64,000 nucleotides of DNA from Winogradskyella costae (GCF_013403865.1 NZ_JABFDK010000002.1:310001-374000), one strand, 5' to 3'. Positions 45,936-55,788 are shown, numbered from the stretch's first letter. Made by a program: numbers and translations. Notes: generated by a model not told the origin, from the sequence alone.

Positions 45936-47012
45936 TTGAAAATCCTAGATTGGTACATATTAAAACGGTATTTGCTTACATTTCTTATGATGTTGTTGCT
46001 GTTTGTTCCTATTGGAATCACAGTAGATTTGGCCGAAAAAGTAGGTAAAATGATAGAAAATGACGTGCCTTTAGGTGAAGTGGCATATTATTATTTAGAT
46101 TTTACAGTGTATTTTGCTAACCTTCTATTTCCTTTATTTTTATTTCTATCGGTTATTTGGTTCACCTCCAAATTAGCTAATAATACAGAAATCGTCGCTT
46201 TTTTAAGTTCAGGGGTTTCCTTTTCAAGGTTTTTAAGACCTTATATGATAGGAGCTTCTATTGTAGCCGGATTTGCATTAATTTTAGGGATGTACTTAGC
46301 TCCAATAGCAAGTCAAGGTTTTAATGAGTTTAAATTTAAGTACTTAAAAAAGAATAAATCGGTCCAACAAACTAAAGATGTATATCAGCAAGTTAATGAT
46401 CACGATTACATTTATGTGAGTAATTTTATACCTAAAACGAAATCGGGCTTAAACTTTACTTACGAACACTTTGAAGGCAATGAGTTAAAATATAAAATAT
46501 TTGCGGATAGAATTAGTTTTGTAGAAAAGGATAGCGCTTATAAATTGAATACATATTTAAAACGGTCATTTGATAATGGTATTGAGACGGTAGAGAGAGA
46601 AACTCAAAAAATAATAGAATTTCCATTTGAACTTGAAGATTTAACACCTGTAGAATATGCAGCAGAGACAAAATCTTATGGAGAACTCCTCGATTTTATT
46701 GCTGCAGAAAAGCGAAGGGGTTCACCTAATATTGGTCGTTATGAAGTGGTTAAATTAAAAAAGTGGAGTCTTCCTGTATCAATATTTATTCTAACGATAA
46801 TTGCTGTGGCTGTGTCCTCTATTAAACGTAGAGGAGGTATGGGAGTGAATTTAGCTTTTGGTATTGCCATTGCAATGATATATGTTTTCTTTGATAAGGT
46901 TTTTGGTGTCATGGCCGAACAGTCTAACTTCCCTGCTATCGTAGCAGTTTGGTTTCCTAATGTAATATTTGGTATTTTAGCTATATACCTGCTGAGGAAT
47001 GCCAAACGCTAG
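45936..47012 (+). CDS. lptG: LptF/LptG family permease (LPS export)
   Basis: A 358-residue inner-membrane permease of the YjgP/YjgQ type, part of the LptB2FG ABC transporter that extracts LPS. N-terminal membrane helices (YLLTFLMMLLLFVPIGI, YFANLLFPLFLFLSVIWF and another near residue 105) and three near the C-terminus flank a large periplasmic domain. The start is TTG at 45936 (MKILDWYILKRYL). The 3' end overlaps the next gene by 14 bp. The tgt-lptG order is common in this family. Confidence 0.9.
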   Translation: MKILDWYILKRYLLTFLMMLLLFVPIGITVDLAEKVGKMIENDVPLGEVAYYYLDFTVYFANLLFPLFLFLSVIWFTSKLANNTEIVAFLSSGVSFSRFLRPYMIGASIVAGFALILGMYLAPIASQGFNEFKFKYLKKNKSVQQTKDVYQQVNDHDYIYVSNFIPKTKSGLNFTYEHFEGNELKYKIFADRISFVEKDSAYKLNTYLKRSFDNGIETVERETQKIIEFPFELEDLTPVEYAAETKSYGELLDFIAAEKRRGSPNIGRYEVVKLKKWSLPVSIFILTIIAVAVSSIKRRGGMGVNLAFGIAIAMIYVFFDKVFGVMAEQSNFPAIVAVWFPNVIFGILAIYLLRNAKR

Positions 47013-47895
47013 ACTAAAAGACTACCTTCATTTGCATTTTCTTGTTGTAATTGCTGGCTTTACAGCAATTTTGGGGGAACTTATTACCATTGGTGCCTTA
47101 GAATTGGTGTGGTATAGAATGGCTATGGCTGGAATATTAATGTTTGTTTACATTAAAATAGCAAGAGTAAATTTAAAAATTACGATTAAAACATTTTGGC
47201 AGTTTTCTGCAGCAGGTGTTATTATTGCATTACATTGGATCACCTTTTTTGAAGCCATAAATCAAGCCAACGTTTCTATAGCATTAGCGATGTTTTCTTC
47301 TGGTGCATTTTTCGCGTCGTTTATAGAGCCCATTTTTTTTAAACGGCGTATTTTAGGATATGAAATTGTCTTTGGACTTGTCGTTATTCTCGGTGTTATT
47401 TTAATTACTAGCAGCGAAATGGGGTACATTAACGGGATTATTTTAGGGCTATTTTCAGCGCTTTTTTCAACTTTGTTTGCGGTAATCAATGGACGCTTTA
47501 TTGAGAGGCATAGTGCTTCTGTTATATCCTTTTATGAATTTGTTAGTGGAGTACTTTTCTTAACTGTATTTATTCTTTTAACAGGAAAAAGCTTTAATGC
47601 AGAATTCTTCACACTTTCAAATTCAGACTGGATATACTTGTTTATTTTAGCTTCAATCTGTACAGCATATGCCTTTATAGGTTCAGTAGAAGTAATGCGT
47701 TATATAAGTCCATTTACGGTGATTTTGAGTTATAATCTTGAGCCCGTCTATGGAATTGCTATCGCTTTGATGCTGTTCCCTGAAGCCGAGAAAATGTCAC
47801 CACAGTTCTATTTTGGTGCTATACTTGTACTAGGAACTGTTTTATTTGATGCAGTTTTTAAGAACTATCAAAGACGACGGCGTAAATCAAAATAG
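46999..47895 (+). CDS. EamA/DMT family transporter
   Basis: A 298-residue membrane protein with about ten hydrophobic helices in two EamA repeats, the drug/metabolite transporter fold. The second half contains the typical YNLEPVYGIAIALMLFPE near the end of helix 8-9. It overlaps lptG by 14 bp. The transported compound is unknown. Confidence 0.88.
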   Translation: MPNARLKDYLHLHFLVVIAGFTAILGELITIGALELVWYRMAMAGILMFVYIKIARVNLKITIKTFWQFSAAGVIIALHWITFFEAINQANVSIALAMFSSGAFFASFIEPIFFKRRILGYEIVFGLVVILGVILITSSEMGYINGIILGLFSALFSTLFAVINGRFIERHSASVISFYEFVSGVLFLTVFILLTGKSFNAEFFTLSNSDWIYLFILASICTAYAFIGSVEVMRYISPFTVILSYNLEPVYGIAIALMLFPEAEKMSPQFYFGAILVLGTVLFDAVFKNYQRRRRKSK

Positions 47896-47935
47896 TATTA
47901 ACACTTAAAGTTTTCATAGTTCCTTTAATAAATTC

Positions 47936-47943
47936 TATTTTTG
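47936..47943 (+). promoter_or_regulatory. Possible distal accA promoter element
   Basis: TATTTTTG matches TAnnTTTG, about 112 nt before accA. A second match sits at 48006-48013. Confidence 0.3.
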
Positions 47944-48005
47944 TAAACTGAATAATGTGTACCTACTTTTTTATATATTTTTTATAAAATAGAAATAAGA
48001 ATACG

Positions 48006-48013
48006 TAGGTTTG
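48006..48013 (+). promoter_or_regulatory. Probable accA promoter -7 element
   Basis: TAGGTTTG matches TAnnTTTG, 41 nt before the accA ATG. No TTG at -33. Confidence 0.45.
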
Positions 48014-48054
48014 CACCGAACTAAACTAACAAAACAAAACTAACTTCAAATTGT

Positions 48055-49008
48055 ATGGAATATTTAGAGTTTGAATTACCAATAAAAGAATTAGAGGATC
48101 AGCTAGATAAGTGTGAAATTATAGGAAAAGAAAGCGATGTAGATGTCACTGAAACCTGTAAACAAATCGAAAAGAAACTGGCTGAAACTAAAAAAGATAT
48201 TTATAAAAACCTTTCGGCTTGGCAGCGTGTACAATTGTCGCGTCATCCAAACAGGCCTTATACCTTAGATCATATTAAAGCCTTGTGTGGTGATACGTTT
48301 TTAGAATTACATGGAGATAGAAATGTAAAGGATGATAAAGCGATGATTGGTGGTTTGGGTAAAATAGGGGACCAATCGTATATGTTTATTGGTCAACAAA
48401 AAGGATTTAATACTAAAACAAGACAGTATCGTAATTTCGGAATGTCTAATCCAGAAGGGTATCGGAAGGCATTACGTCTTATGAAATCTGCTGAGAAATT
48501 CGGAATTCCTGTAGTGACTTTAATCGATACTCCAGGTGCGTATCCAGGGTTAGAAGCTGAAGAACGCGGACAAGGTGAAGCTATTGCAAGAAATATTCTA
48601 GAAATGGCACGTCTTAAAGTCCCAATTATTACTATTATAATTGGTGAAGGTGCTTCAGGTGGAGCCTTAGGTATTGGAGTAGGAGATCGGGTTATGATGC
48701 TAGAGAATACATGGTATTCTGTGATTTCACCAGAGTCTTGTTCTTCAATATTATGGAGAAGCTGGGAATATAAAGAACAAGCTGCAGAAGCTTTAAAACT
48801 TACTGCAAAAGATATGAAACGCATGAAGCTTGTAGATTCCATTATTAAAGAACCACTTGGTGGTGCGCACACAGATAGAGATAAAGCATTTTCAGCAGTG
48901 AAAGACGCTATTATTAAATCGTATGAAGAGCTTAAAAACTTATCACCAAAAGATTTAGTGAACCAACGTATGGAAAAATACGATGCTATGGGAGTCTATA
49001 AAGACTAA
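48055..49008 (+). CDS. accA: Acetyl-CoA carboxylase carboxyltransferase subunit alpha
   Basis: A 317-residue alpha subunit of the carboxyltransferase that makes malonyl-CoA for fatty-acid synthesis. The N-terminal helix [12 protein letters not shown] and the crotonase-like core are clear: [36 protein letters not shown] and [18 protein letters not shown]. Length and motifs are normal. A terminator separates it from dnaB. Confidence 0.96.
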   Translation: MEYLEFELPIKELEDQLDKCEIIGKESDVDVTETCKQIEKKLAETKKDIYKNLSAWQRVQLSRHPNRPYTLDHIKALCGDTFLELHGDRNVKDDKAMIGGLGKIGDQSYMFIGQQKGFNTKTRQYRNFGMSNPEGYRKALRLMKSAEKFGIPVVTLIDTPGAYPGLEAEERGQGEAIARNILEMARLKVPIITIIIGEGASGGALGIGVGDRVMMLENTWYSVISPESCSSILWRSWEYKEQAAEALKLTAKDMKRMKLVDSIIKEPLGGAHTDRDKAFSAVKDAIIKSYEELKNLSPKDLVNQRMEKYDAMGVYKD

Positions 49009-49030
49009 ATCCACTAAACATAGGAAACTA

Positions 49031-49053
49031 AAAAAAACTGAAGTTTTAGCTTC
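49031..49053 (+). terminator. Intrinsic terminator after accA
   Basis: Stem AACTGAAG/CTTCGGTT with one wobble pair and a long T-run. Confidence 0.75.
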
Positions 49054-49162
49054 GGTTTTTTTTGGCACTATTAACAATATAATCAAGTTATTAACAGTTA
49101 AATTGTTGAAGACCTGTTGACATCGTCAAGCGAGCTTCTTCATTTCCTCAGCACTATTTAAC

Positions 49163-49170
49163 TACTTTTG
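49163..49170 (+). promoter_or_regulatory. Probable dnaB promoter -7 element, very close to the start
   Basis: TACTTTTG matches TAnnTTTG. The ATG at 49177 begins 6 nt after it, where transcription would be expected to start, so the mRNA may be leaderless or nearly so. Confidence 0.45.
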
Positions 49171-49176
49171 TTACTT

Positions 49177-50712
49177 ATGAAACAACCCAATCCAGTACAA
49201 GGCTATAAAGTTGATAAAAGCACCATTATTAATTTAGAAAAAGGTAAAATACCACCTCAAGCAACTGATTTAGAGGAAGTTGTGCTTGGGGCGATGATGA
49301 TTGATAAAAAAGGTGTTGATGAAGTTATTGATATCTTAAGTCCTGATGCATTCTATAAAGAAGCTCATAAACATATCTTTGAAGCTATCTTCAAATTATT
49401 CGAAAACAGTGAGCCTATTGACTTATTAACCGTTTCTAGTCAATTGAAGAAAGATCAAAAGTTAGAAGTTTCTGGAGGTGATTTTTACCTTATTTCTTTA
49501 ACACAACGGGTCTCTTCTTCTGCGCATATCGAGTTCCATGCACGTATTATTCTTCAGAAATATATTCAACGAAGTTTAATCAAGATTTCTAACGAAATTA
49601 TTGAAGAGGCTTACGATGAAACTAAAGATGTTTTTGACCTTTTAGATACCGCTGAAGCTAAATTATATGAAGTCACCCAAGGTAACGTTAAGAAATCTAC
49701 AGAGTCTGCTCAAAGTTTAGTAATTCAAGCGAAAAAGAAAATTGAGGAAATGTCTAATAAAGAAGGGATGAGTGGTGTCGCTTCTGGTTTTGATAAACTC
49801 GATAAATTAACCTCGGGCTGGCAGCCAAGTGATTTAATTATTGTTGCTGCACGTCCTGGTATGGGTAAGACAGCTTTAACGCTGACAATGGCAAGGAATG
49901 TTGCTGTTAATACTAATACGCCTGTGGCTTTCTTCTCTCTGGAGATGTCTTCAGTTCAGTTAATTACCCGTTTAATTTCTAGTGAAACCGGCTTATCTTC
50001 TGAAAAGTTAAGAACAGGTAAATTAGAAAAGCACGAATGGGAACAGCTTAATGTAAAAGTTAAAACCTTAGAACAAGCACCATTATTTATTGATGATACA
50101 CCATCGCTTTCTATTTTCGATTTAAGAGCAAAGGCTCGTCGTTTAGCATCTCAGTACGGTATTAAAATGATCATGATTGATTATTTGCAATTAATGACAG
50201 CAGGTGGAAGTCAAAAAGGAGGAAATCGTGAACAAGAAATTTCCATGATTTCTCGAAACCTTAAAGCTTTAGCAAAAGAACTAAGTATTCCAGTAATTGC
50301 GTTATCACAATTATCGCGTGCGGTAGAAACGCGTGGAGGAAGCAAACGACCGTTATTATCAGATTTACGTGAATCTGGAGCGATTGAGCAAGATGCGGAT
50401 ATTGTAGCATTTATTTATAGACCTGAATATTATAAGATTGATGAATGGGATGATGAAGAACGTTCGCCAACCGAAGGTCAAGGAGAATTCATTGTTGCAA
50501 AGCACAGAAACGGTGGTTTAGAAAATATACGTTTAAAGTTTATCGGACACCTAGGTAAGTTTGATAATTTAGACGATTTTGATACGCCATTTGGTGCAGA
50601 GTTTCATTCTAAAATGAACGATGCTGCTAATGATAATACATTCACACCAGATAAGTTTCCTTCTGCATCAGATGCATTTGGTGGACCTGAGGATGATGGG
50701 GTTCCATTTTAA
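49177..50712 (+). CDS. dnaB: Replicative DNA helicase
   Basis: A 511-residue hexameric helicase. The N-terminal DnaB domain (PPQATDLEEVVLGAMMID) is followed by the RecA-like core with Walker A ARPGMGKTALTL, FSLEMSSVQLITR, MIMIDYLQLM and the arginine-rich QLSRAVETRGGSKRPLLSDLRESGAIEQ region. The start is set at MKQPNPVQGYK; a TTG three codons earlier is less likely. No intein interrupts the core. Confidence 0.96.
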   Translation: MKQPNPVQGYKVDKSTIINLEKGKIPPQATDLEEVVLGAMMIDKKGVDEVIDILSPDAFYKEAHKHIFEAIFKLFENSEPIDLLTVSSQLKKDQKLEVSGGDFYLISLTQRVSSSAHIEFHARIILQKYIQRSLIKISNEIIEEAYDETKDVFDLLDTAEAKLYEVTQGNVKKSTESAQSLVIQAKKKIEEMSNKEGMSGVASGFDKLDKLTSGWQPSDLIIVAARPGMGKTALTLTMARNVAVNTNTPVAFFSLEMSSVQLITRLISSETGLSSEKLRTGKLEKHEWEQLNVKVKTLEQAPLFIDDTPSLSIFDLRAKARRLASQYGIKMIMIDYLQLMTAGGSQKGGNREQEISMISRNLKALAKELSIPVIALSQLSRAVETRGGSKRPLLSDLRESGAIEQDADIVAFIYRPEYYKIDEWDDEERSPTEGQGEFIVAKHRNGGLENIRLKFIGHLGKFDNLDDFDTPFGAEFHSKMNDAANDNTFTPDKFPSASDAFGGPEDDGVPF

Positions 50713-50747
50713 CAGCATTTTAAGGAAATAAAAAGTGTATTTTAACT

Positions 50748-50755
50748 TATCTTTG
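50748..50755 (+). promoter_or_regulatory. Probable promoter -7 element of the AI-2E transporter
   Basis: TATCTTTG matches TAnnTTTG, 29 nt before the ATG at 50785. Confidence 0.45.
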
Positions 50756-50784
50756 CACGCTTAGTTAAAAAAGAAACTTGCCTC

Positions 50785-51819
50785 ATGCTAGAACAAAGAC
50801 GTACAACCAATGTGTTGCTATTGATTATGGTAGTGCCCTTAGTATTTTACCTACTAAAGATATTGTCTTTTATATTCATTCCATTGATATTTTCAATGTT
50901 TATAGCCTTGCTATTCTTACCATTAATGCGATGGTTGGGACGACGAAATGTGCCTAAAATTATAAGTATTATTATCGTTTTATTGTTGGTTGCATTAGGA
51001 CTTAAATTAGGAATTGAGTTAATACAGTTATCTAGCAAACAAATACTAGCAAATAACGCAGAGTTTTTATCCAAAGCCGAATTAAAATTGGCAGATCTAA
51101 AAATTTATTTATTAGATAATTTTGGAATAGAGTTTGAACAAGAACATGGATTTATAGGACAGTTTTTTAAAAAGGAAAATTTGGGGTCAACGCTTGGTTT
51201 TCTGAACTCCTTTTTAACCACGCTATTAATGACTGTTTTTTTTGTAGTATTATGGTTAGCAGAATCTATTAACGTTCATAAGCTTCTAAATAGTACATTA
51301 TTAAAAAGAAAACACACGTCTGTTAAAACTTTTATGAAGATTGAAAAAGATCTTATAAAGTTCATTAAAGTAAAAGTCTTAGTAAGTGCACTTACCGGAT
51401 TATTTACCGGATTAATGTGCGTGTTCTTTGATGTCAGCTTCCCAATTTTCTGGGGTTTATTTGCCTTCGCCATCAATTTTGTGCAAATGGTAGGATCGTT
51501 TATTTCGGTAATATTTTTATCGATTTTCGCCTTTGTAGAACTCGATCCATCAAGTACTTTATTCTTCTTTATTTTTGCAATCTCAATGGTTCAAGTCACC
51601 TTTGGTGCGATTTTAGAACCAATTTTTATGGGAAAATCTTTTTCTATAAATGTCATTGCAGTACTGGTAATGCTAATGTTTTGGGGCTTCCTTTGGGGAA
51701 TTCCTGGTTTAATTATGGCGATTCCAATAACTGTTTTTATCAAAATTATTTTAGAACAGTTTGAAGGAACCAAAGTCATCGCAAGTTTACTTTCGGGAAG
51801 TGAAACAAAGCTCGACTAA
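50785..51819 (+). CDS. AI-2E family transporter
   Basis: A 344-residue polytopic membrane protein of the PerM/TqsA group (UPF0118). The N-terminal helices (LLLIMVVPLVFYLLKILSF) and the late segment LEPIFMGKSFSINVIAVLVM with FWGFLWGIPGLIMAIP are diagnostic. Members export small molecules or act as Na+/H+ antiporters; a role in AI-2 signalling is not implied by the name. Confidence 0.9.
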   Translation: MLEQRRTTNVLLLIMVVPLVFYLLKILSFIFIPLIFSMFIALLFLPLMRWLGRRNVPKIISIIIVLLLVALGLKLGIELIQLSSKQILANNAEFLSKAELKLADLKIYLLDNFGIEFEQEHGFIGQFFKKENLGSTLGFLNSFLTTLLMTVFFVVLWLAESINVHKLLNSTLLKRKHTSVKTFMKIEKDLIKFIKVKVLVSALTGLFTGLMCVFFDVSFPIFWGLFAFAINFVQMVGSFISVIFLSIFAFVELDPSSTLFFFIFAISMVQVTFGAILEPIFMGKSFSINVIAVLVMLMFWGFLWGIPGLIMAIPITVFIKIILEQFEGTKVIASLLSGSETKLD

Positions 51820-51948
51820 CTGTCTTTACCTATAACGTAGTTGCTGTATAGAATTCTATTTTAAAGTCTATTGAATATAATAGGTCCTAAAAGATTACTA
51901 AATATGACTTAATGAGGTAAAAATTTGGTTATATTTCGTTCTAAATCT

Positions 51949-53214
51949 ATGAACTTGAAAAATTTACTCGTTTTAATTTTTACACTCTTCTTAAGTGCAA
52001 ACACTTACGCATCCTATATTCTTGTTCCCATGGATGTTGAAACACAAAAGAATCACCTAAAAGCATATGGATTAACCTATTGGACCTTAGAGCGTGAGCT
52101 GAAAGTAAAGTGGCTGCTTAATTATAGAGGTGGCTCTTTTTTATTACCCGATGCAGAAATTATTCAACGCGAATGCCAAATTAGAGGGGTATCGTTTGAG
52201 GTCATATCAGATGCACAAGCAGCTCAAATCTTAGAAGATATTGCGAGTCCTGCTGTAAATCAAGAAGCAGTTGTTTTAGAAAAAGCACCCAAAATAGCCG
52301 TATATACTCCGACGGGATTAAAACCATGGGACGATGCAGTAACCATGGTTTTAACTTATGCTGAAATTCCTTATGAAACGATTTATGATGAAGAGGTTTT
52401 AAATGATGAATTACTGCTTTACGATTGGTTACACTTACATCATGAAGATTTTACCGGGCAATACGGTAAATTCTACAGAGCTTACAGCGCAGCGGCTTGG
52501 TATATTGAAGATAAAAAAGAAGCAGAAGCTTTAGCCAAACGATTAGGATATGATAAAGTGTCAGAGGAGAAATTAGCTGTTTCATTAAAAATTAGAGATT
52601 ATGTAGTTGGAGGCGGATTTATGTTTGCCATGTGTTCTGCAACCGATAGTTTTGATATTGCTCTGTCTGCAGAAGGAGTAGATATCTGTGAGCCAATGTT
52701 TGATGGCGATGGAAGTGATCCAAATTATCAGAATAAAATAGACTTCAATAAAACTTTTGCGTTTAAAGATTATATTTTAGAACGGAGTCCTAAGGTCTAT
52801 GAGTTTTCATCTATAGATATGACTCAAAAACGTCAAATACCAAAAACAACAGATTATTTTTCATTAATGGAGTATTCTGCTAAATGGGATCCAATTCCAA
52901 CAATGCTAACTCAGAACCATACCGCTTTAGTGAAAGGATTTATGGGACAAACTACCTCATTTAGTAGAGACCAAATTAAATCTAATGTTTTGGTTATGGG
53001 AGAAAACCGAACCAATGGAGAAGCTAAATATATACATGGCATTAAAGGAAAAGGTTTCTTTACATTTTATGGTGGTCATGATCCAGAAGATTACACACAC
53101 AGAGTAGGTGACCCAAAAACTGAATTAGAATTGCATCCTACATCTCCAGGTTATCGTTTGATTCTAAATAATGTATTATTTCCTGCGGCTAAAAAGAAGA
53201 AGCAGAAAACGTAA
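51949..53214 (+). CDS. Secreted amidotransferase-like protein (annotated as asparagine synthetase B in relatives)
   Basis: A 421-residue protein with a signal peptide (MNLKNLLVLIFTLFLSANTYAS), so it is exported. The sequence resembles proteins labelled asparagine synthetase B in other flavobacteria as I remember them, but none of the AsnB hallmarks (N-terminal Cys, SGGLDSS) are present. A class I glutamine-amidotransferase-like elbow GGGFMFAMCSATD and the segment FYGGHDPEDYTHRVGD suggest a GATase1/ThuA-like fold. The start is the ATG at 51949; the frame opens 24 bp earlier. The stop is 1 bp before the next start, so it is in an operon with a sensor kinase and response regulator. Confidence 0.75.
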   Translation: MNLKNLLVLIFTLFLSANTYASYILVPMDVETQKNHLKAYGLTYWTLERELKVKWLLNYRGGSFLLPDAEIIQRECQIRGVSFEVISDAQAAQILEDIASPAVNQEAVVLEKAPKIAVYTPTGLKPWDDAVTMVLTYAEIPYETIYDEEVLNDELLLYDWLHLHHEDFTGQYGKFYRAYSAAAWYIEDKKEAEALAKRLGYDKVSEEKLAVSLKIRDYVVGGGFMFAMCSATDSFDIALSAEGVDICEPMFDGDGSDPNYQNKIDFNKTFAFKDYILERSPKVYEFSSIDMTQKRQIPKTTDYFSLMEYSAKWDPIPTMLTQNHTALVKGFMGQTTSFSRDQIKSNVLVMGENRTNGEAKYIHGIKGKGFFTFYGGHDPEDYTHRVGDPKTELELHPTSPGYRLILNNVLFPAAKKKKQKT

Positions 53215-53215
53215 T

Positions 53216-54916
53216 ATGAAGTACATAATTAGTTCACTATTTTTCCTGTTGACTCATCAATCATTTAGTCAAAATAGCGATATCTTAAATTTTGGAGAAA
53301 ACTTAATCTCTGAAAACAAATTAGATGAAGCACTTTCTTATTACAGCAAATACCTTACGACAACTACCGAAAAAGAAGATGAAGTTCATTTATTATTAGG
53401 TTTAGCAGAAATTTATAAGCTAAAATTAAATTACCATACAGCTAATAGATACTATGTCAAAGCACAGGAAGCTATTAAAATTTCGCAAAACAAGCAGATA
53501 GAATTTTTATACCATGTAAAGATTGCAGAGTTTTATAGAAAAAGAGCCTTGTTTGCTGAATCCGTAAAGCATTTAGATTCCGCTAAATTAATTTTAAAAT
53601 CGCAAAAAATTGCGCCTATTTATCTAGCAAAATATTACAGTAGAAAAGCGGCCTTATTTTCAGAGTATTTTAACCAACCAGATTCTACGCTTTTATATGC
53701 TCAAAAATCATTTAAGATCTCAAAAGAACTGAATGATAAAAATGAAATATTTTATGCTATGCTGGAAATTTCAGGAGTTTATGAAAAGAAAAAGGATTTT
53801 AAGAAAGCAATAAATTATTTAGACAATCTTATTCATTATGCTGAAAACAACCACTTAATTCAGAATAAAGTTGATGCTTATATAAATTACACTAGAGTTT
53901 TAATTAGAGATAAACAATTCAATAAAGCGTTAAATGAATGCTTAAAAGCATTGAATTTTGCTAAAGAAAGTGAACTGTTTTATGGTGAGATTTTATTTTT
54001 AGATAATATACGAAATGTATATAAACAATTAGGTAATACAGCTAAGGCTTATGAATATCTAGAACTCAGATTAGAACTAACAGATAAATATTACAAAATA
54101 GAACACAATAAATTTCTGTTTGAGCTCGAGGAGAAGTATAAATTGACAGAAAAAGAAAATCAAATTAAAATTAATACCCTCGAAATTGAAAACAAAAATA
54201 AAGCTCTAGCTTCCAATACAGTTATGTTTTATGCCATTATAAGTCTGTTAATAGCTGTTATTATAGTGACCATATTAATTGCTTATGTACTAAAAGAGTC
54301 TAAAAAGAGTAATAAACAATTAAAAATATTATCTAAAGAAAACGAGTTTTTATTAAGTGAAGCCAACCACAGAATTAATAATAATTTACAATTGGTAGTA
54401 ATTCTTATATCGGATCAATTGAAAAAAGCATCTACAGAAAATAGTTTTCAATTGAAAAGCATATTGACTAAAGTAGAAGCTATTTCTACCTTGCACAAGC
54501 ATCTATATAAAAATAGCGATAAAAAGAAAATAGAGATTTCAAATTATTTAAATGATGTTAAACATAGCTTTTTAGACGTATTTAACGAAAACAACATTAG
54601 TACCAACTTCAAAATAGATACAGCAGAAATTCCATCAGATTATGCCATGTATTTTGGATTGTTACTCACAGAATTATGTATAAATTCTATAAAACATGCT
54701 TTTAATGACCAGGACGATAAATCAATTAACCTAGAATTACGTGTAAAAGAAAATAAGCTTAGTTTTACCTATTCAGATAATGGAAGAGTTCTTATAACTC
54801 AAGACATAAAGCCTATTTTGATAGATAAAATCTGTCGCCAACTTAAAATTGAGTATACTGTTAATACTGAAAATGGTTTTAAATTTTCATTTGAAAAAGA
54901 CATAAGTAATGCATAA
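53216..54916 (+). CDS. TPR-containing sensor histidine kinase (HisKA_2 type)
   Basis: A 566-residue membrane sensor. Signal peptide MKYIISSLFFLLTHQSFSQ, then TPR-like helical repeats (about residues 25-320), a coiled coil (KYKLTEKENQIKINTLEIEN), one transmembrane helix (MFYAIISLLIAVIIVTILIA) and a cytoplasmic kinase region. The phosphoacceptor segment is EANHRINNNLQLVVILISDQ (HRxxNN motif). The ATPase domain has the N-box LTELCINSIKHAF and G1 YSDNGR, but no GLG G2 box: the sequence goes to KPILIDKICRQL. ATP binding may be atypical. It overlaps the LytTR gene by 8 bp. Confidence 0.85.
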   Translation: MKYIISSLFFLLTHQSFSQNSDILNFGENLISENKLDEALSYYSKYLTTTTEKEDEVHLLLGLAEIYKLKLNYHTANRYYVKAQEAIKISQNKQIEFLYHVKIAEFYRKRALFAESVKHLDSAKLILKSQKIAPIYLAKYYSRKAALFSEYFNQPDSTLLYAQKSFKISKELNDKNEIFYAMLEISGVYEKKKDFKKAINYLDNLIHYAENNHLIQNKVDAYINYTRVLIRDKQFNKALNECLKALNFAKESELFYGEILFLDNIRNVYKQLGNTAKAYEYLELRLELTDKYYKIEHNKFLFELEEKYKLTEKENQIKINTLEIENKNKALASNTVMFYAIISLLIAVIIVTILIAYVLKESKKSNKQLKILSKENEFLLSEANHRINNNLQLVVILISDQLKKASTENSFQLKSILTKVEAISTLHKHLYKNSDKKKIEISNYLNDVKHSFLDVFNENNISTNFKIDTAEIPSDYAMYFGLLLTELCINSIKHAFNDQDDKSINLELRVKENKLSFTYSDNGRVLITQDIKPILIDKICRQLKIEYTVNTENGFKFSFEKDISNA

Positions 54917-55577
54917 CCCTAAAAACACCAAAATACTTATTATTGAAGACGACGTTATTATAGCCGAATACATTTCTGAGATTTTACAAGAAGAACATTT
55001 TAACGCTATAAGGATCGCAAATGATGCCGATACTGCAATGTCAGAAATGAAATCGTTTTTACCAGATATTATATTAATGGACATTAATTTAAGTGGTAAA
55101 AATGAAGGTATTAGCTTGTCTAAAAACAAAAATGACAGTGCAGCTGTTATTTTTATTACAGGTCAACAAGATTTTGCTTTAATGAGCGAAGCCATAAAAA
55201 CAAAACCATATGGTTATTTAACTAAGCCGATAAAGAAAGTGGATTTAATGGCATCCATTAGTATTGTAATACAGAAAAATCAAGATCAAAGTTTTCAATT
55301 TAAAGATGGGTATGATACGGTAAATCTAAAATATGCTGACATTAGGTATTTTGCAGCCGATGGCAATTATAGTAATATTTATACTATTTCAAAAAAATAT
55401 AGTATCAGACAATCGTTGAGTACTATAGCAAACGAATTACCTACACATACCTTTGCTAGAGCGCATCGATCCTATGTAGTGAATATTAATATGGTTCAAC
55501 GCGTAACAACAAATACGCTTCATCTAAATAATGTAGAAATTCCATTATCTAGAACGTATGCAAAACATTTCAAGTAA
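54909..55577 (+). CDS. LytTR family response regulator
   Basis: A 222-residue regulator: receiver domain (residues 1-125) with the acidic pair IIEDD, phosphoacceptor Asp58 in LMDINLSG, FITG and TKPI; then a LytTR DNA-binding domain (about 135-222: IRYFAADGNYSNIYT, IRQSLSTIANELP, FARAHRSYVVNINMV, EIPLSRTYAKHFK). It is the partner of the preceding kinase and overlaps it. A decayed copy of its last 26 codons occurs at 58914-58994. Confidence 0.93.
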   Translation: MHNPKNTKILIIEDDVIIAEYISEILQEEHFNAIRIANDADTAMSEMKSFLPDIILMDINLSGKNEGISLSKNKNDSAAVIFITGQQDFALMSEAIKTKPYGYLTKPIKKVDLMASISIVIQKNQDQSFQFKDGYDTVNLKYADIRYFAADGNYSNIYTISKKYSIRQSLSTIANELPTHTFARAHRSYVVNINMVQRVTTNTLHLNNVEIPLSRTYAKHFK

Positions 55578-55636
55578 ATAGCATAGGTTATAAGTACGTT
55601 TACTTAAGTATCAGTCTAAATACTACAAAAACAGTG

Positions 55637-55653
55637 ATTTACATACAAAGTAT
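55637..55653 (+). promoter_or_regulatory. 17-bp direct repeat, upstream copy
   Basis: ATTTACATACAAAGTAT, identical to 55823-55839. It is followed at once by a dyad GGTAT-TTC-ATACC. Possibly a second binding site for the LytTR regulator. Confidence 0.4.
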
Positions 55654-55751
55654 GGTATTTCATACCAAATTAAAAGTTATATAATAGGTTAGCTGTATAT
55701 TACTTGCTAAACGGATAGCCAACCATTTTTGATAATCTGATTGATAGCAAG

Positions 55752-55788
55752 AAGCAGCATTTACCTTTATGGTAAAGCTGCTTTTTTT
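55752..55788 (+). terminator. Intrinsic terminator after LytTR gene
   Basis: Stem AAGCAGCATTTACC with GGTAAAGCTGCTT (one bulged A), loop TTTAT, then T-run. Conserved in the duplicated copy at 59166-59202. Confidence 0.75.

Noticed and set aside
49177..50712. Intein or phage-type DnaB
   Set aside because: The helicase core is continuous and the accA-dnaB context is chromosomal housekeeping.
51949..53214. Asparagine synthetase B
   Set aside because: The signal peptide, missing N-terminal Cys and missing SGGLDSS loop contradict this name; the likely fold is GATase1-like.
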